Of a stretch of 64,000 nucleotides of DNA, positions 38,774-46,931 are shown in pieces. The notes under the pieces are model-generated. The model saw only the letters and a list, made by a program, of their open reading frames with translations, was not told the origin of the DNA and made no database searches. Position 1 is the stretch's first letter, and every line of letters begins with the position of its first letter. The stretch is from Schaalia sp. ZJ405. GTDB lineage: Bacteria; Actinomycetota; Actinomycetes; Actinomycetales; Actinomycetaceae. The stretch covers positions 372,001 to 436,000 of the forward strand of contig NZ_CP064952.1 in the NCBI RefSeq assembly GCF_011038885.2. Reading direction: 5' to 3'. Position numbers and translations under genes: made by a program.

Positions 38774-39490
38774 ATGACGAAGCGCTCAAAGAGCTACCGC
38801 GCGGCAGCTGAGAAGATTCACGCCGATGTGCTCTACACCCCTCTTGAGGCCATGAAGCTGGCCAAAGAAACCACCGTCACCAAGTTCGACTCGACCGTTG
38901 AGGTGATGTTCCGACTCGGTGTTGATCCGCGTAAAGCGGATCAGATGGTGCGTGGCACCGTTTCCCTGCCGCACGGCACCGGCAAGACCTCCCGGGTCTT
39001 GGTCTTCGCCGTTGGCGAGCGTGCACAGGAAGCAATCGACGCCGGAGCTGACGAAGTCGGTGGCGACGAACTCATCGAAAAGGTTGCCAAGGGCTACACC
39101 GACTTCGATGTCGCCGTTGCTACTCCGGACCTCATGGGCAAGGTTGGTCGCCTCGGCCGCGTCCTCGGCCCCCGTGGCCTGATGCCCAACCCCAAGACGG
39201 GCACCGTGACGATGGATGTTGCCAAGGCCATCAAGGAAATCAAGGGTGGGCGTATTGAGTTCCGCGTGGATAAGCACTCGAACCTCGCGTTCATCATTGG
39301 CAAGGCATCTTTCTCTGCTGAGCAACTGACCGAGAACTATGCCGCTGTCCTCGAAGAGGTGCTCCGCCTCAAGCCGTCCTCGTCGAAGGGTCGTTACATC
39401 TCCAAGGGCACCGTCTCTACAACGATGGGCCCCGGCATTCCGCTGGATGTCACGAAGACGAAGAACCTGACCTCGGAGCAGGCATCCTGA
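38774..39490 (+). CDS. rplA: 50S ribosomal protein L1
   Basis: 238 residues with the family core [21 protein letters not shown] and the L1 signature segment [18 protein letters not shown]. It forms the mobile L1 stalk. AAGGAGAAG lies 8-10 bases upstream. Confidence 0.97.
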   Translation: MTKRSKSYRAAAEKIHADVLYTPLEAMKLAKETTVTKFDSTVEVMFRLGVDPRKADQMVRGTVSLPHGTGKTSRVLVFAVGERAQEAIDAGADEVGGDELIEKVAKGYTDFDVAVATPDLMGKVGRLGRVLGPRGLMPNPKTGTVTMDVAKAIKEIKGGRIEFRVDKHSNLAFIIGKASFSAEQLTENYAAVLEEVLRLKPSSSKGRYISKGTVSTTMGPGIPLDVTKTKNLTSEQAS

Positions 39491-39508
39491 TCTGAGTGAA
39501 ATTCCGTC

Positions 39509-39541
39509 AATCCCCGGAACGTTTCTGACGTTCCGGGGATT
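39509..39541. terminator. Bidirectional terminator between rplA and the GNAT gene
   Basis: AATCCCCGGAACGT and ACGTTCCGGGGATT form a perfect 14-bp stem with a 5-base loop, followed by TTGTCGTTT on the plus strand. It serves convergent rplA and GNAT genes. Confidence 0.8.
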
Positions 39542-39560
39542 TGTCGTTTAACGCCAATGG

Positions 39561-40115
39561 TCACCTGATGGTGTGCGCTTCCCATGTGTCCCGTGTCATC
39601 AGGTTGACATGGCCGGTGCGGTCTTCGCCGAGCTGTGGCACCGGAACATTGTCACTTGTGTGATGGAAGACGAACCCAAGTTTGTCTTGCACCCGAGCTG
39701 ACTTGTGGTTCCCGTCGTAGTACGCACACCACACGGCCCGCATACCGAGGTCCTCGAATGCGTGTCGGATGAGTTCCCTACAGGCTTCGGGCACAAGACC
39801 CCGCCCCCAGTAGTCAACGCCGATCCAATAGCCGAGTTCGCATTCGTCGGCGCGGTCGGTCAGGTCGGTGGCGTCGCCCATCTTCAGGGCAATTGCGCCG
39901 ATGGCTTCGTCGGTGTCACGCAAGGTGATTGCGTAGGATTCGGGCTGAAAAAGCACGGTGTCAATGATGTGCGCCGATTCTTCGACCGTCTGGTGAGGGG
40001 GCCATCCCGCAGCCGGTCCTATTCGCGGATCGCTCGCGTAGCGGAAGAGACTGTCTGCGTCCTCTCGACGCCATGCTCGCAGCACAAGCCTTTCGGTAGT
40101 GAAGTCTTTGATCAT
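39561..40115 (-). CDS. GNAT N-acetyltransferase, RimJ/RimL type
   Basis: A 184-residue acetyltransferase. TTERLVLRAWRREDADSL is the typical start, ELGYWIGVDYWGRGLVPEACREL is the acetyl-CoA segment, and ALVCxx-type HKSARVQDKLGF closes the fold. RimJ/RimL relatives acetylate N-terminal amines of ribosomal proteins, but many have other substrates. It is inserted on the opposite strand between rplA and rplJ. TATTGT lies 6 bases before the ATG, so the mRNA may be leaderless. Confidence 0.85.
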   Translation of the reverse strand: MIKDFTTERLVLRAWRREDADSLFRYASDPRIGPAAGWPPHQTVEESAHIIDTVLFQPESYAITLRDTDEAIGAIALKMGDATDLTDRADECELGYWIGVDYWGRGLVPEACRELIRHAFEDLGMRAVWCAYYDGNHKSARVQDKLGFVFHHTSDNVPVPQLGEDRTGHVNLMTRDTWEAHTIR

Positions 40116-40155
40116 TTCCTCACAATACAGGAGGATTCCAGGGTGTGGTTGCGCG

Positions 40156-40169
40156 TCGTCCTCGTCCCC
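40156..40169 (+). repeat. Dispersed 14-mer, intergenic copy before rplJ
   Basis: Exact copy preceded by TGCGCG. Its 11-base core is repeated in inverted orientation 15 bases downstream. Confidence 0.8.
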
Positions 40170-40181
40170 TTTCCTGCTATT

Positions 40182-40192
40182 GACGAGGACGA
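40182..40192 (-). repeat. Inverted partner core of the 40156 repeat
   Basis: GACGAGGACGA is the exact complement of the TCGTCCTCGTC core at 40156-40166. Together they could form an 11-bp hairpin with a 15-base loop. Confidence 0.8.
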
Positions 40193-40277
40193 AGGGCGAC
40201 CTTCACGAGGGCGAGCGTGTCCACTCCCACACCTGATCCACTTGGGTGCCATTCCTTGGGCTGGTACTCTAGGGAAC

Positions 40278-40450
40278 TGCCCAAGACCGTCGGATCCAAG
40301 GAAACTTGGACGAAGCGCGAAAGCAGCCGACGCAGGTGAGTGAGCGCAGCCTAAAGGCCGCGCACTGGACAACCGGATCTTCCCGGGACTTAACAGAGTC
40401 AGGGGAGGAGATGCGAGCCCGGCACGAATCTGCGTGTCGGGCTTCTTCGT
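40278..40450 (+). promoter_or_regulatory. rplJ-rplL leader with transcription attenuator
   Basis: A ~200-base leader precedes rplJ. Its 3' part has GAGCCCGGCACG-type arm (40416-40426) pairing with GTGTCGGGCT (40433-40443) and then TCTTCGTGTCT, a terminator-like stem. The 5' part (CCAAGACCGTCGG onward) is rich in small complementary segments. L10(L12)4 autoregulation through such leaders is known in bacteria; the control here is inferred. Confidence 0.6.
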
Positions 40451-40481
40451 GTCTGATGGTCACCAATCTGGAAGGAGGACC

Positions 40482-41003
40482 ATGGCGAGGTCTGACAAGG
40501 TGGCAGCGGTTGCCGAACTCGTGGAGCGTTTCCGCGCGAGCGACGCCGTCCTGCTGACTGAGTATCGCGGCCTGACCGTTGGCCAGCTCAAGCAGCTGCG
40601 TCGCGGACTGGGCGACAACGCGAGCTACGCCGTGGTGAAGAACACGCTGGCTGCGCTGGCTGCCAAGGAGGTCGGACTCGACTTCCTGGCTGAGGACCTC
40701 AAGGGTCCAACCGCCATCGCATTTGTCTCAGGTGAGCCCGTTGAGGCCGCCAAGACTCTGCGTGATTTTGCCAAGGAGAACCCCAACCTCGTGCTGAAGT
40801 CCGGCGCGATGGACGGCGCTCAGCTGTCCGTTGAGGGTGTCAAGAAGCTTGCTGATCTGGAGTCTCGCGAGGTGCTGCTGGCCAAGGCTGCCGGCGCTCT
40901 CAAGGCGAAGATTTCGCAGGCGGCGTACGCGTTCAATGCACTGCCCACCAAGGCTGTGCGCACCATCGATGCCCTGCGCGACAAGCAAGGGGAAGCGGCC
41001 TGA
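40482..41003 (+). CDS. rplJ: 50S ribosomal protein L10
   Basis: 173 residues. KVAAVAELVERFRASDAVLLTEYRGLTV and LRRGLGDNASYAVVKNTLAALA are typical; the C-terminal helix binds L7/L12 dimers. ATG at 40482 has GGAAGGAGGACC directly upstream; an upstream in-frame start within the leader is rejected. Confidence 0.97.
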   Translation: MARSDKVAAVAELVERFRASDAVLLTEYRGLTVGQLKQLRRGLGDNASYAVVKNTLAALAAKEVGLDFLAEDLKGPTAIAFVSGEPVEAAKTLRDFAKENPNLVLKSGAMDGAQLSVEGVKKLADLESREVLLAKAAGALKAKISQAAYAFNALPTKAVRTIDALRDKQGEAA

Positions 41004-41105
41004 CGAGACAGGCCCCGCGCTGTCGCCGGTTAGATGCCGGCTACCGGTGCGGAACTCAACACCAATCTGCTCTCGTAGCAGGCCCAACAAGGAAGGATGC
41101 CACTC

Positions 41106-41489
41106 ATGGCTAAGCTCTCCGCTGATGAGCTCATCGAAGCTTTCAAGGAAATGACCCTCATTGAGCTCTCGGACTTCGTCAAGCAGTTCGAAGAGGTCTT
41201 CGACGTCACCGCTGCCGCTCCGGCTGCCGTTGCCGTTGCAGCTCCCGCCGCTGGCGACGCTCCCGCCGCCGAAGAGAAGGACGAGTTCGAGGTTGTCCTC
41301 GAATCCGCCGGCGACAAGAAGATTGCGGTTGTCAAGGTTGTTAAGAACCTCACCGGCCTCGGCCTGAAGGAAGCCAAGGACCTCGTTGACGGCGCACCGT
41401 CGACCATCTTCGAGAACGCGAAGAAGGAAGACGCCGAGAAGGCCAAGGCTGAGATCGAAGAGGCCGGCGGCTCCGTCACCCTGAAGTGA
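41106..41489 (+). CDS. rplL: 50S ribosomal protein L7/L12
   Basis: 127 residues: dimerisation domain ([16 protein letters not shown]), Ala-rich hinge, and C-terminal factor-binding domain ([22 protein letters not shown]). ATG at 41106 has AAGGAAGG at good spacing; the ATG at 41097 abuts this site and is unlikely. Confidence 0.97.
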   Translation: MAKLSADELIEAFKEMTLIELSDFVKQFEEVFDVTAAAPAAVAVAAPAAGDAPAAEEKDEFEVVLESAGDKKIAVVKVVKNLTGLGLKEAKDLVDGAPSTIFENAKKEDAEKAKAEIEEAGGSVTLK

Positions 41490-41625
41490 CGCTGCCGGAC
41501 CCATTGATGGGTGTCAGCAGTTGATGAGCGTCACCTGCTGAGTGTATTGTCACGGGCGCAGGTGTCTGCCACTTGGTGGTCGTCTCTGTGTCCTGAGCCC
41601 AGTCGATGCGGTCGATAGCTTCGAC

Positions 41626-41665
41626 AAATCCCGGATCCCCCATGTAGGGGATCCGGGATTTTCCT
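41626..41665 (+). terminator. Rho-independent terminator of rplJ-rplL
   Basis: AAATCCCGGATCCCC and GGGGATCCGGGATTT form a perfect 15-bp stem with loop CATGTA, followed by T residues. Confidence 0.85.
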
Positions 41666-41686
41666 ATGGCCGGGATTTTCCTATGG
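41653..41686. repeat. Exact 17-base tandem duplication in the terminator tail
   Basis: CCGGGATTTTCCTATGG is present twice without a gap (41653-41669, 41670-41686). The first copy includes the 3' arm of the rplL terminator. Confidence 0.85.
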
Positions 41687-41895
41687 GAGGGTAGCCCCAA
41701 TCCTGGGGTGCGTGAGATGTGAGCATCGGGGTAGACAAATCTCCTGGATCAGGTGGTCAATTGTGCATAGGCGAGGTGAATGCAAGAGACAGATGAAAAC
41801 CCTCCGACCTTTTTGTTGAAAAATCGAGGTAATCGGCGCTGACCTCGGGTGATGACATGCGCTGTGGATCGGCGAATACAGAGGAAAGCGCGCGC

Positions 41896-41906
41896 TCGTC
41901 CTCGTC
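41896..41906 (+). repeat. Shortened dispersed repeat before the fucosidase
   Basis: TCGTCCTCGTC core with the flank GCGCGC upstream and AATTTAG downstream; the CCCC end is replaced by AAT. Confidence 0.65.
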
Positions 41907-42017
41907 AATTTAGTTGAAAATATGACCAATGAGGGGTGACTCTCTGCTACTGTCACGTACCGTCCAACAATGATGTTGGGTGTCTCCACAGCACTGCGCT
42001 AACCCGAAGAAGGGCTC

Positions 42018-45000
42018 ATGAAACGAAAAGCCTCGTGGCTGCTGCCGTTTTTTGTCACATCGACGTTGCTTGCAGCTCCACTTCCTTCCCTCGCAGCCGA
42101 CGTCGACGGCTACGTTACTCACGCTGAACTGACTGCCACGCAGACAGCTGAACCTGTCAAAGATGACGTGGTTCCCAGCGGCAATCAATACCGCTACCAG
42201 AAAAACGAACTCGCGGGATTCGTCCACTTCGGACCGAATACCTTCGAGGGAATTGAATGGGGCGAACACTACGGGCGACGTCCTCCCTCGGACATCTTCC
42301 GCTTATCGAAGGATTTCGATGCCGAAACCCTCGTCATGTCAATGAAAAAGGCGGGTTTCAAGCAGATCATCGTCGTGGCGAAACACCACGATGGCTTCTG
42401 CCTCTGGAACAGCGCATTCACCGACTATGACATCGCCAATACGAACTACAAGAACGGCCAGGGAGACATCCTCGCCGAAATCTCCGCAGTAGCCACCCGG
42501 GAAAACATGGACATGGGCCTGTACCTGTCCCCGTGGGATATTCACGAACCCAGCTACGGCTACTACGACGCCAACCACCGACCGACAACCCAAGATCGAG
42601 ACGTTCTGGACTACAACGAGCATTACAACAATCAACTGAACGAAATCCTCTCGAACCCGAAGTACGGCAACAACGGACACTTCACAGAAATCTGGATGGA
42701 CGGAGCCAAGGGCTCGGGCGCGAACGCACAGGACTACAACTTCCAAAAATGGTTCGACACCATTCAGCGCAACGAAGGTCGCGCGGCAGGTTTCGACTCC
42801 GACGCCATGCTCTTTGGAGCCGAATCGCACACAACCGTGCGGTGGATCGGGAACGAACTCGGACTCGCCGGTGCCAACACGTGGTCAAAGTCGAAGGTCA
42901 ATAAACAGAGCAACACCATCGACTCGCGCAGCATCAGTGATCCCGAGGTAGGAACGAAAGCTACCGTCGGTTGGGAAGATGGTAACCAGTGGACCGTTCC
43001 CGAGGCCGACGCGCGAATCACCGCGGGGTGGTTCTGGGCAAACAACCGCAAAACTCCAAAGTCCCTCAAGGACCTGGGGAATATGTATTTCAACAGCGTT
43101 GGCCACAATGCGGTGCTCCTGCTGAATATCCCCCCGAATACTGATGGCACAGTTGACGAAGCAATCCGGTCGCGCCTGGGAGAATTCGGTGATGCGATCA
43201 AACAGAGCTTCGCAAAGAACCTGGCGGCAGCTAACGGGGCGAGCCTGAGTGCCTCCAATGTCCGCGGCAATGCCCAGCAGTTCTCGCCGAACACTCTGGT
43301 CGACGGAGATGACGCGACGCACTGGTCAACAGATGATGGGCAAAGCAGCGGATCCGTGATCGTTGATCTGGGCCGGTCGACACTTGCCGATGTGGTGTCC
43401 GTTGAAGAGGCCATTGAGTTCGGACAGCGCATCAATCACTACATGATTGAATACCGCAACAACACCACTGGGGCGTGGACGAAGCTGAAAGAAGGGACGA
43501 CGATCGGTGCGAAGAGGCTTGTTCGCGACGTCCCATTCCGTGCCCGCCAGGTCCGCATCACAGTGAGCACTCCGGATAACAAAGTCCCGGTGCTTTCTGA
43601 AGTTGGTGTTTACAAGGTCGCCGAACCCTTTGAGCTTGCTTCCCCTGTCCCAGAGGGGATGGACCTGATCTCCATCACCCAAACACCCACTGCCCTCAAC
43701 GGCAACATTGGTTTTCAAGCTGGGCGTGGATGGAACGCTGAAGGCGGCGTGCAGTACATCAACGGCGCGAATAAGTGGGCCAAAACAGGGGCGACACTCA
43801 CACTGAAGTTCCACGGGTCCAAGGTCTACCTCATGGGAACACGCGATCCTGGGCACGGCACGATGGACGTCAGTATTGACGGAGGTCAGGCCGTCACGGT
43901 AGATACGAAAGACACCACGCGAAGTGTGGGGCAGAAAATCTACGAGTCGCCAGATCTTGATGACGGAGATCACACGCTGACACTGAGAGTTAAGAGCGAG
44001 GCCATCGGCATTGAAGCGGCGTTTGTCATTAACAACGGTGGCGTTGGCATGGTCGGTATTGACCGCGATTCTTTCCGGATGAACGAGGCATCGACCCTTG
44101 AGGTTCCGTTGACCCGCGTGGGAGGAACAAGCGGTGAGGTGAGAGTATCGCTTCAACCGAATCCCGGTTCGGCAATCCAAGATGATTTCGACACGGACAA
44201 CGTTCCGGTGGTGACTTTTGCTGATGGACAGAAAACAGCAACTGCTCCCGTGAAGACGCGTCGAAATACGAACGAAACCGGAGATCAGCACTTCACTGTT
44301 GAGCTGACCGATCCGTCTGACACCCTCATTCTCGGCTTCATCACGAGGGCGCGAATCGACATTGCTGACACAGAAACCGAGGTGAAGAAGCCTCTCCTCG
44401 ACGCAATTGCGAAGGCACAGAAACTTAATAAGGCCTGGTACACGCAGGGGTGGGAAGCCTTTGAGAAGGCGCGCGATGTGGCGGTTGGAGCTGCCGAGCA
44501 GCGGCCGGTGAATGCTGACGCGATGTCCGCTGCGGTTGAAGGGCTTGCTACAGCAACAGCGGCTCTGGTTGAACGTCAGAGCTTCTCGGCAGAGGATCCC
44601 TTCGTGTTCCCATCAACCGTTGGCGCCAAGACACTTGCCGAGGCCGAGTTCGGTCAGGTCACCGATGTCAAACTGCCGTCGGATGGACGTTGGGCAGCAT
44701 CCGTTAACGATGCGGCATGGGCCTCTCATGGGAAGTTCGTCAACTGCATTAACCAGCAGGATACGTTGACGATTCCCTATCGTGCTGACCGCGCAGGAAC
44801 GTATCGGGTCACGGCGTTCTACCGCTCAGGTGATCCGCGCAACGCCCTGGCGTGGACGGAGCCTTCCAACAAGATCGAGGCGGGGCAGGCTCAAGCAGGG
44901 GATTCCTCTGCCCAAGAGACACGTCGAGCCGAGTTTGACATGGTGGTTGCCGAGGCCGGGGCCGGCTCCTTGGTCTTCACCGGACCGGAGTTCAAGTCGC

Positions 45001-46013
45001 CGCAGCTGGACGCTTTGGAGTTTGAGCTGATTTCCGCGGTGGAGGAGCCCTCGGCTCCCTCGGATCCTTCGGAGTCCGAGGAACCGACTCAGCCGGCAGA
45101 TCCGGGGAACACGACTGAGCCGAGCACGCCCGGTGAGCCCGCCAATCCGGCAGGGCCGAGTGATCCGGCAGGGCCGTCCGGTCCTGAGACCCCGACCGTC
45201 CCGGACACCCCGGGTCAGACGGGTGAACCCAGTGATCCTTCGGGTCCGTCCGGTTCTGAAGAGCAGCTCAAGCCCATTGAGATCATCGGGTTGGTTGAGG
45301 GAGCGACGAGCCAGGGGAAGCCATTGAGCTTCGTTGTCCGTGGTGTTGCTGCGAACTCCAAGGTGACGTACACGGTTCATTCACAACCGGTCGTCCTTGA
45401 TCCGGTGACCGCAGATTCCCTCGGCGTGGCCAGGGCAGAGTGGATGGTTCCGAAGAACTTCGAGGTCGGGGAACACTCGGTGGTTGCGTCGGTCAATGGT
45501 GCAGAGATCGCACGCGCAACCTTTAGGGTTGTGGCGGCGCCTGCCGACACAGCTGACCCGGCTGCTCCGGTCAATCCGGGAGCCTCACCTGAGGGTGATC
45601 AGCCGGCAGATGGTGATCAGCCGACGGATACCAACAAGCCGGCAGATGGCGACAAGCCGGGGGATGGCGCAGATCCGGCGAATCCTCCTGCGCCCAAGCC
45701 TAGCGAGAAACCAGACAACGAAGGGCCTGACCCGGCGGGCACACCCAATGACGGAGGACGCCCTGGCGGTCCTTCGGATGAAGCATTGGGAATGCTCGAG
45801 AATCCCTTCGGAACATCGGGGATGAAGAAACCCGGTCAAGGCGCTGAGGCTGCCTCCGGGACGGCGATGAAACGGCGTCCGGTTACGGGGACGCATAGCC
45901 TTGCGTCCACCGGAGCAGTGGCGATGACCGGTGTCGGACTCACCGCTACTCTTGCAGCGCTGGGAGCTCTTGGCGTCAGGCGTTCGCGTCGTGACCGTTC
46001 CTCGCTCGGGTGA
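42018..46013 (+). CDS. Secreted, wall-anchored GH29 alpha-L-fucosidase, multidomain
   Basis: A 1331-residue exoenzyme predicted to release terminal L-fucose from glycans at the cell surface. Order: signal peptide (1-~27, KRKASWLLPFF then SLAA); GH29 barrel (~45-385) with GFVHFGPNTFEG, VVAKHHDGFCLW and the probable nucleophile Asp228 in EIWMDGAKG; a discoidin/CBM32-like domain (~395-535); a Calx-beta-like segment (~670-780); a FIVAR-like helical region (~795-855); a second beta-rich CBM-like domain (~870-1010); a Pro/Ser/Glu linker; an Ig-like module (~1090-1175); acidic DGD-type repeats; and a sorting signal LASTG (1295-1299), hydrophobic helix and RRSRRD. LAxTG suits class E sortases. The acid/base residue cannot be assigned by eye. 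Confidence 0.92.
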   Translation: MKRKASWLLPFFVTSTLLAAPLPSLAADVDGYVTHAELTATQTAEPVKDDVVPSGNQYRYQKNELAGFVHFGPNTFEGIEWGEHYGRRPPSDIFRLSKDFDAETLVMSMKKAGFKQIIVVAKHHDGFCLWNSAFTDYDIANTNYKNGQGDILAEISAVATRENMDMGLYLSPWDIHEPSYGYYDANHRPTTQDRDVLDYNEHYNNQLNEILSNPKYGNNGHFTEIWMDGAKGSGANAQDYNFQKWFDTIQRNEGRAAGFDSDAMLFGAESHTTVRWIGNELGLAGANTWSKSKVNKQSNTIDSRSISDPEVGTKATVGWEDGNQWTVPEADARITAGWFWANNRKTPKSLKDLGNMYFNSVGHNAVLLLNIPPNTDGTVDEAIRSRLGEFGDAIKQSFAKNLAAANGASLSASNVRGNAQQFSPNTLVDGDDATHWSTDDGQSSGSVIVDLGRSTLADVVSVEEAIEFGQRINHYMIEYRNNTTGAWTKLKEGTTIGAKRLVRDVPFRARQVRITVSTPDNKVPVLSEVGVYKVAEPFELASPVPEGMDLISITQTPTALNGNIGFQAGRGWNAEGGVQYINGANKWAKTGATLTLKFHGSKVYLMGTRDPGHGTMDVSIDGGQAVTVDTKDTTRSVGQKIYESPDLDDGDHTLTLRVKSEAIGIEAAFVINNGGVGMVGIDRDSFRMNEASTLEVPLTRVGGTSGEVRVSLQPNPGSAIQDDFDTDNVPVVTFADGQKTATAPVKTRRNTNETGDQHFTVELTDPSDTLILGFITRARIDIADTETEVKKPLLDAIAKAQKLNKAWYTQGWEAFEKARDVAVGAAEQRPVNADAMSAAVEGLATATAALVERQSFSAEDPFVFPSTVGAKTLAEAEFGQVTDVKLPSDGRWAASVNDAAWASHGKFVNCINQQDTLTIPYRADRAGTYRVTAFYRSGDPRNALAWTEPSNKIEAGQAQAGDSSAQETRRAEFDMVVAEAGAGSLVFTGPEFKSPQLDALEFELISAVEEPSAPSDPSESEEPTQPADPGNTTEPSTPGEPANPAGPSDPAGPSGPETPTVPDTPGQTGEPSDPSGPSGSEEQLKPIEIIGLVEGATSQGKPLSFVVRGVAANSKVTYTVHSQPVVLDPVTADSLGVARAEWMVPKNFEVGEHSVVASVNGAEIARATFRVVAAPADTADPAAPVNPGASPEGDQPADGDQPTDTNKPADGDKPGDGADPANPPAPKPSEKPDNEGPDPAGTPNDGGRPGGPSDEALGMLENPFGTSGMKKPGQGAEAASGTAMKRRPVTGTHSLASTGAVAMTGVGLTATLAALGALGVRRSRRDRSSLG

Positions 46014-46026
46014 CATGTGAGGATGT

Positions 46027-46054
46027 GGGCGCGCCCGGGTTGCCGGGCGCGCCC
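46027..46054 (+). terminator. 12-bp hairpin after the fucosidase
   Basis: GGGCGCGCCCGG and CCGGGCGCGCCC pair perfectly around GTTG, 14 bases after the stop. It is followed by a shortened dispersed repeat instead of a T-run. Confidence 0.6.
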
Positions 46055-46064
46055 CGTCCTCGTC
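46055..46064 (+). repeat. Shortened dispersed repeat after the fucosidase hairpin
   Basis: CGTCCTCGTC directly abuts the 3' arm of the hairpin and is followed by AATGCG, as at 41907 (AATTTA). Confidence 0.6.
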
Positions 46065-46178
46065 AATGCGCATCACAATGGAAAGCCCACTGATCACGGG
46101 ATGCCCGAGGTGAGGCAAGGACCACGTCGAGGGAATTTGCTTGACGCGCAGAGAATCGCTAACATTTTCACTTGTCGA

Positions 46179-46253
46179 TCCCGCGTAGCTCAACGGCAGA
46201 GCATCCGACTGTTAATCGGACGGTTACTGGTTCGAATCCAGTCGCGGGAGCCA
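46179..46253 (+). tRNA. tRNA-Asn (GTT)
   Basis: TCCCGCG pairs with CGCGGGA. The anticodon stem CCGA/TCGG encloses a loop with GTT. CCA is encoded. No duplicated 3' end that would mark an integrated element is visible nearby. Confidence 0.95.
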
Positions 46254-46341
46254 CACGAACGGCCCGGAGTCAGCGAAAAGTTGATCCGGGTCGTTTCGCA
46301 TATTCCCGGAAATCTCGCTGTGGCTGCCCGAGGGGGAGAGC

Positions 46342-46764
46342 GTGAAAAAGACCGATGTGGGGGTGGCGCGCGCTAAGGAGGCGCCGCCATCTGCGCAGGA
46401 GATCCGCACCGAGCTCATTCTTCGTCTCGTTGAACAGATTCCTCCGGGGAAGGCGGCAACCTATGGGCAGATTGCGCGCATCGTCGGCACGGGTGCGCGC
46501 GTTGTTGGACGCGTCATGGTTCAGTGGGGTGAGTCGGTTCCCTGGTGGCGCGTCGTGAACGTTCACGGAAAGTTTCCGAAAAATCTTCGTTCGGGGGCCC
46601 GATCTCACTGGGTGGACGAGGGGATGATGATGCTGGGTGATGGGGAGCAGATTGACCTGAATCGGTGTCAGGTGGATGACGAATTACTTGAAAGTAACTG
46701 TCAAAAAATCCGCGAGATTCTGCGGAAAGAAGCCGATGAAAACGGTTGTCAAGTATTTCAATGA
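46342..46764 (+). CDS. Alkyltransferase-like protein (MGMT family, no active-site Cys)
   Basis: A 140-residue protein with the DNA-binding domain of O6-alkylguanine transferases: IPPGKAATYGQIARIVG and GARVVGRVM (arginine-finger region). The reactive motif PCHR is replaced by PWWRVVNVHG, so the acceptor cysteine is absent. ATL proteins bind alkylated bases and hand them to nucleotide excision repair; most carry PWHR, so the second Trp is unusual. GTG at 46342 follows GGGGGAGAG. It has no evident link to the fucose genes. Confidence 0.88.
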   Translation: MKKTDVGVARAKEAPPSAQEIRTELILRLVEQIPPGKAATYGQIARIVGTGARVVGRVMVQWGESVPWWRVVNVHGKFPKNLRSGARSHWVDEGMMMLGDGEQIDLNRCQVDDELLESNCQKIREILRKEADENGCQVFQ

Positions 46765-46860
46765 ATAACGATTTTGTAACGAGATGGCGTTGAGCATTCG
46801 TCTTTTCCGACAGAGTGTTCTACTCTTGAGTCACGCCAAAGAGGGCGGCAGTTGATCTCT

Positions 46861-46884
46861 GGTTTCGTTAGCGTTAACGAAACC
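46861..46884. promoter_or_regulatory. LacI-type operator upstream of the sugar ABC transporter
   Basis: Perfect 10-base arms GGTTTCGTTA and TAACGAAACC enclose GCGT. The centre, TTAGCGTTAA, resembles operators of LacI-family sugar regulators. It lies 48 bases before the transporter start. A possible -10, TACTCT (46831-46836), lies about 25 bases upstream. The LacI protein encoded at 54438 is the natural candidate; this is inference. Confidence 0.6.
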
Positions 46885-46931
46885 GGGGAGGCCCAGGAAC
46901 AACGTAGTTACTGGTACCCAAGGGGTGAGAA

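Larger units (their letters stand above)
40116..40271. other. GNAT/rplJ divergent gap, upstream half
   Basis: With the rplJ leader this gap is 366 bases without a gene. It holds the GNAT promoter, an inverted pair of dispersed-repeat cores (40156-40192) and the rplJ promoter. TTGGGT (40242-40247) and TACTCT (40265-40270) at 17-base spacing are the likely rplJ -35/-10. Confidence 0.5.
41490..42017. other. 528-base gap between rplL and the fucosidase
   Basis: It contains the rplL terminator, a 17-base tandem duplication, a shortened dispersed repeat at 41896-41906 followed by an AT-rich stretch, and presumably the fucosidase promoter. TTGAAA at 41914 and TACTGT at 41948 are visible but spaced too widely to pair. 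No conserved ORF is seen. rpoB does not follow rplL here. Confidence 0.5.

Noticed and set aside
39561..40115. The GNAT gene as a foreign insertion between rplA and rplJ
   Set aside because: Separation of rplKA from rplJL is common in actinobacteria, and the gene has ordinary composition and its own terminator.
43326..44291. A 321-codon minus-strand frame inside the fucosidase gene
   Set aside because: It lies wholly antisense to a continuous secreted-enzyme gene and shows no domain.
45592..45690. Short direct repeats that could be taken for a small CRISPR-like or satellite array
   Set aside because: They are in frame and encode the DGD/PADGD-type spacer of the fucosidase, with no unique spacers or cas genes.
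46179..46253. tRNA-Asn as an attachment site for an integrated element carrying the fucose genes
   Set aside because: No integrase and no second copy of the tRNA 3' end were seen in the window; the fucosidase lies on one side of the tRNA and the rest of the locus on the other.
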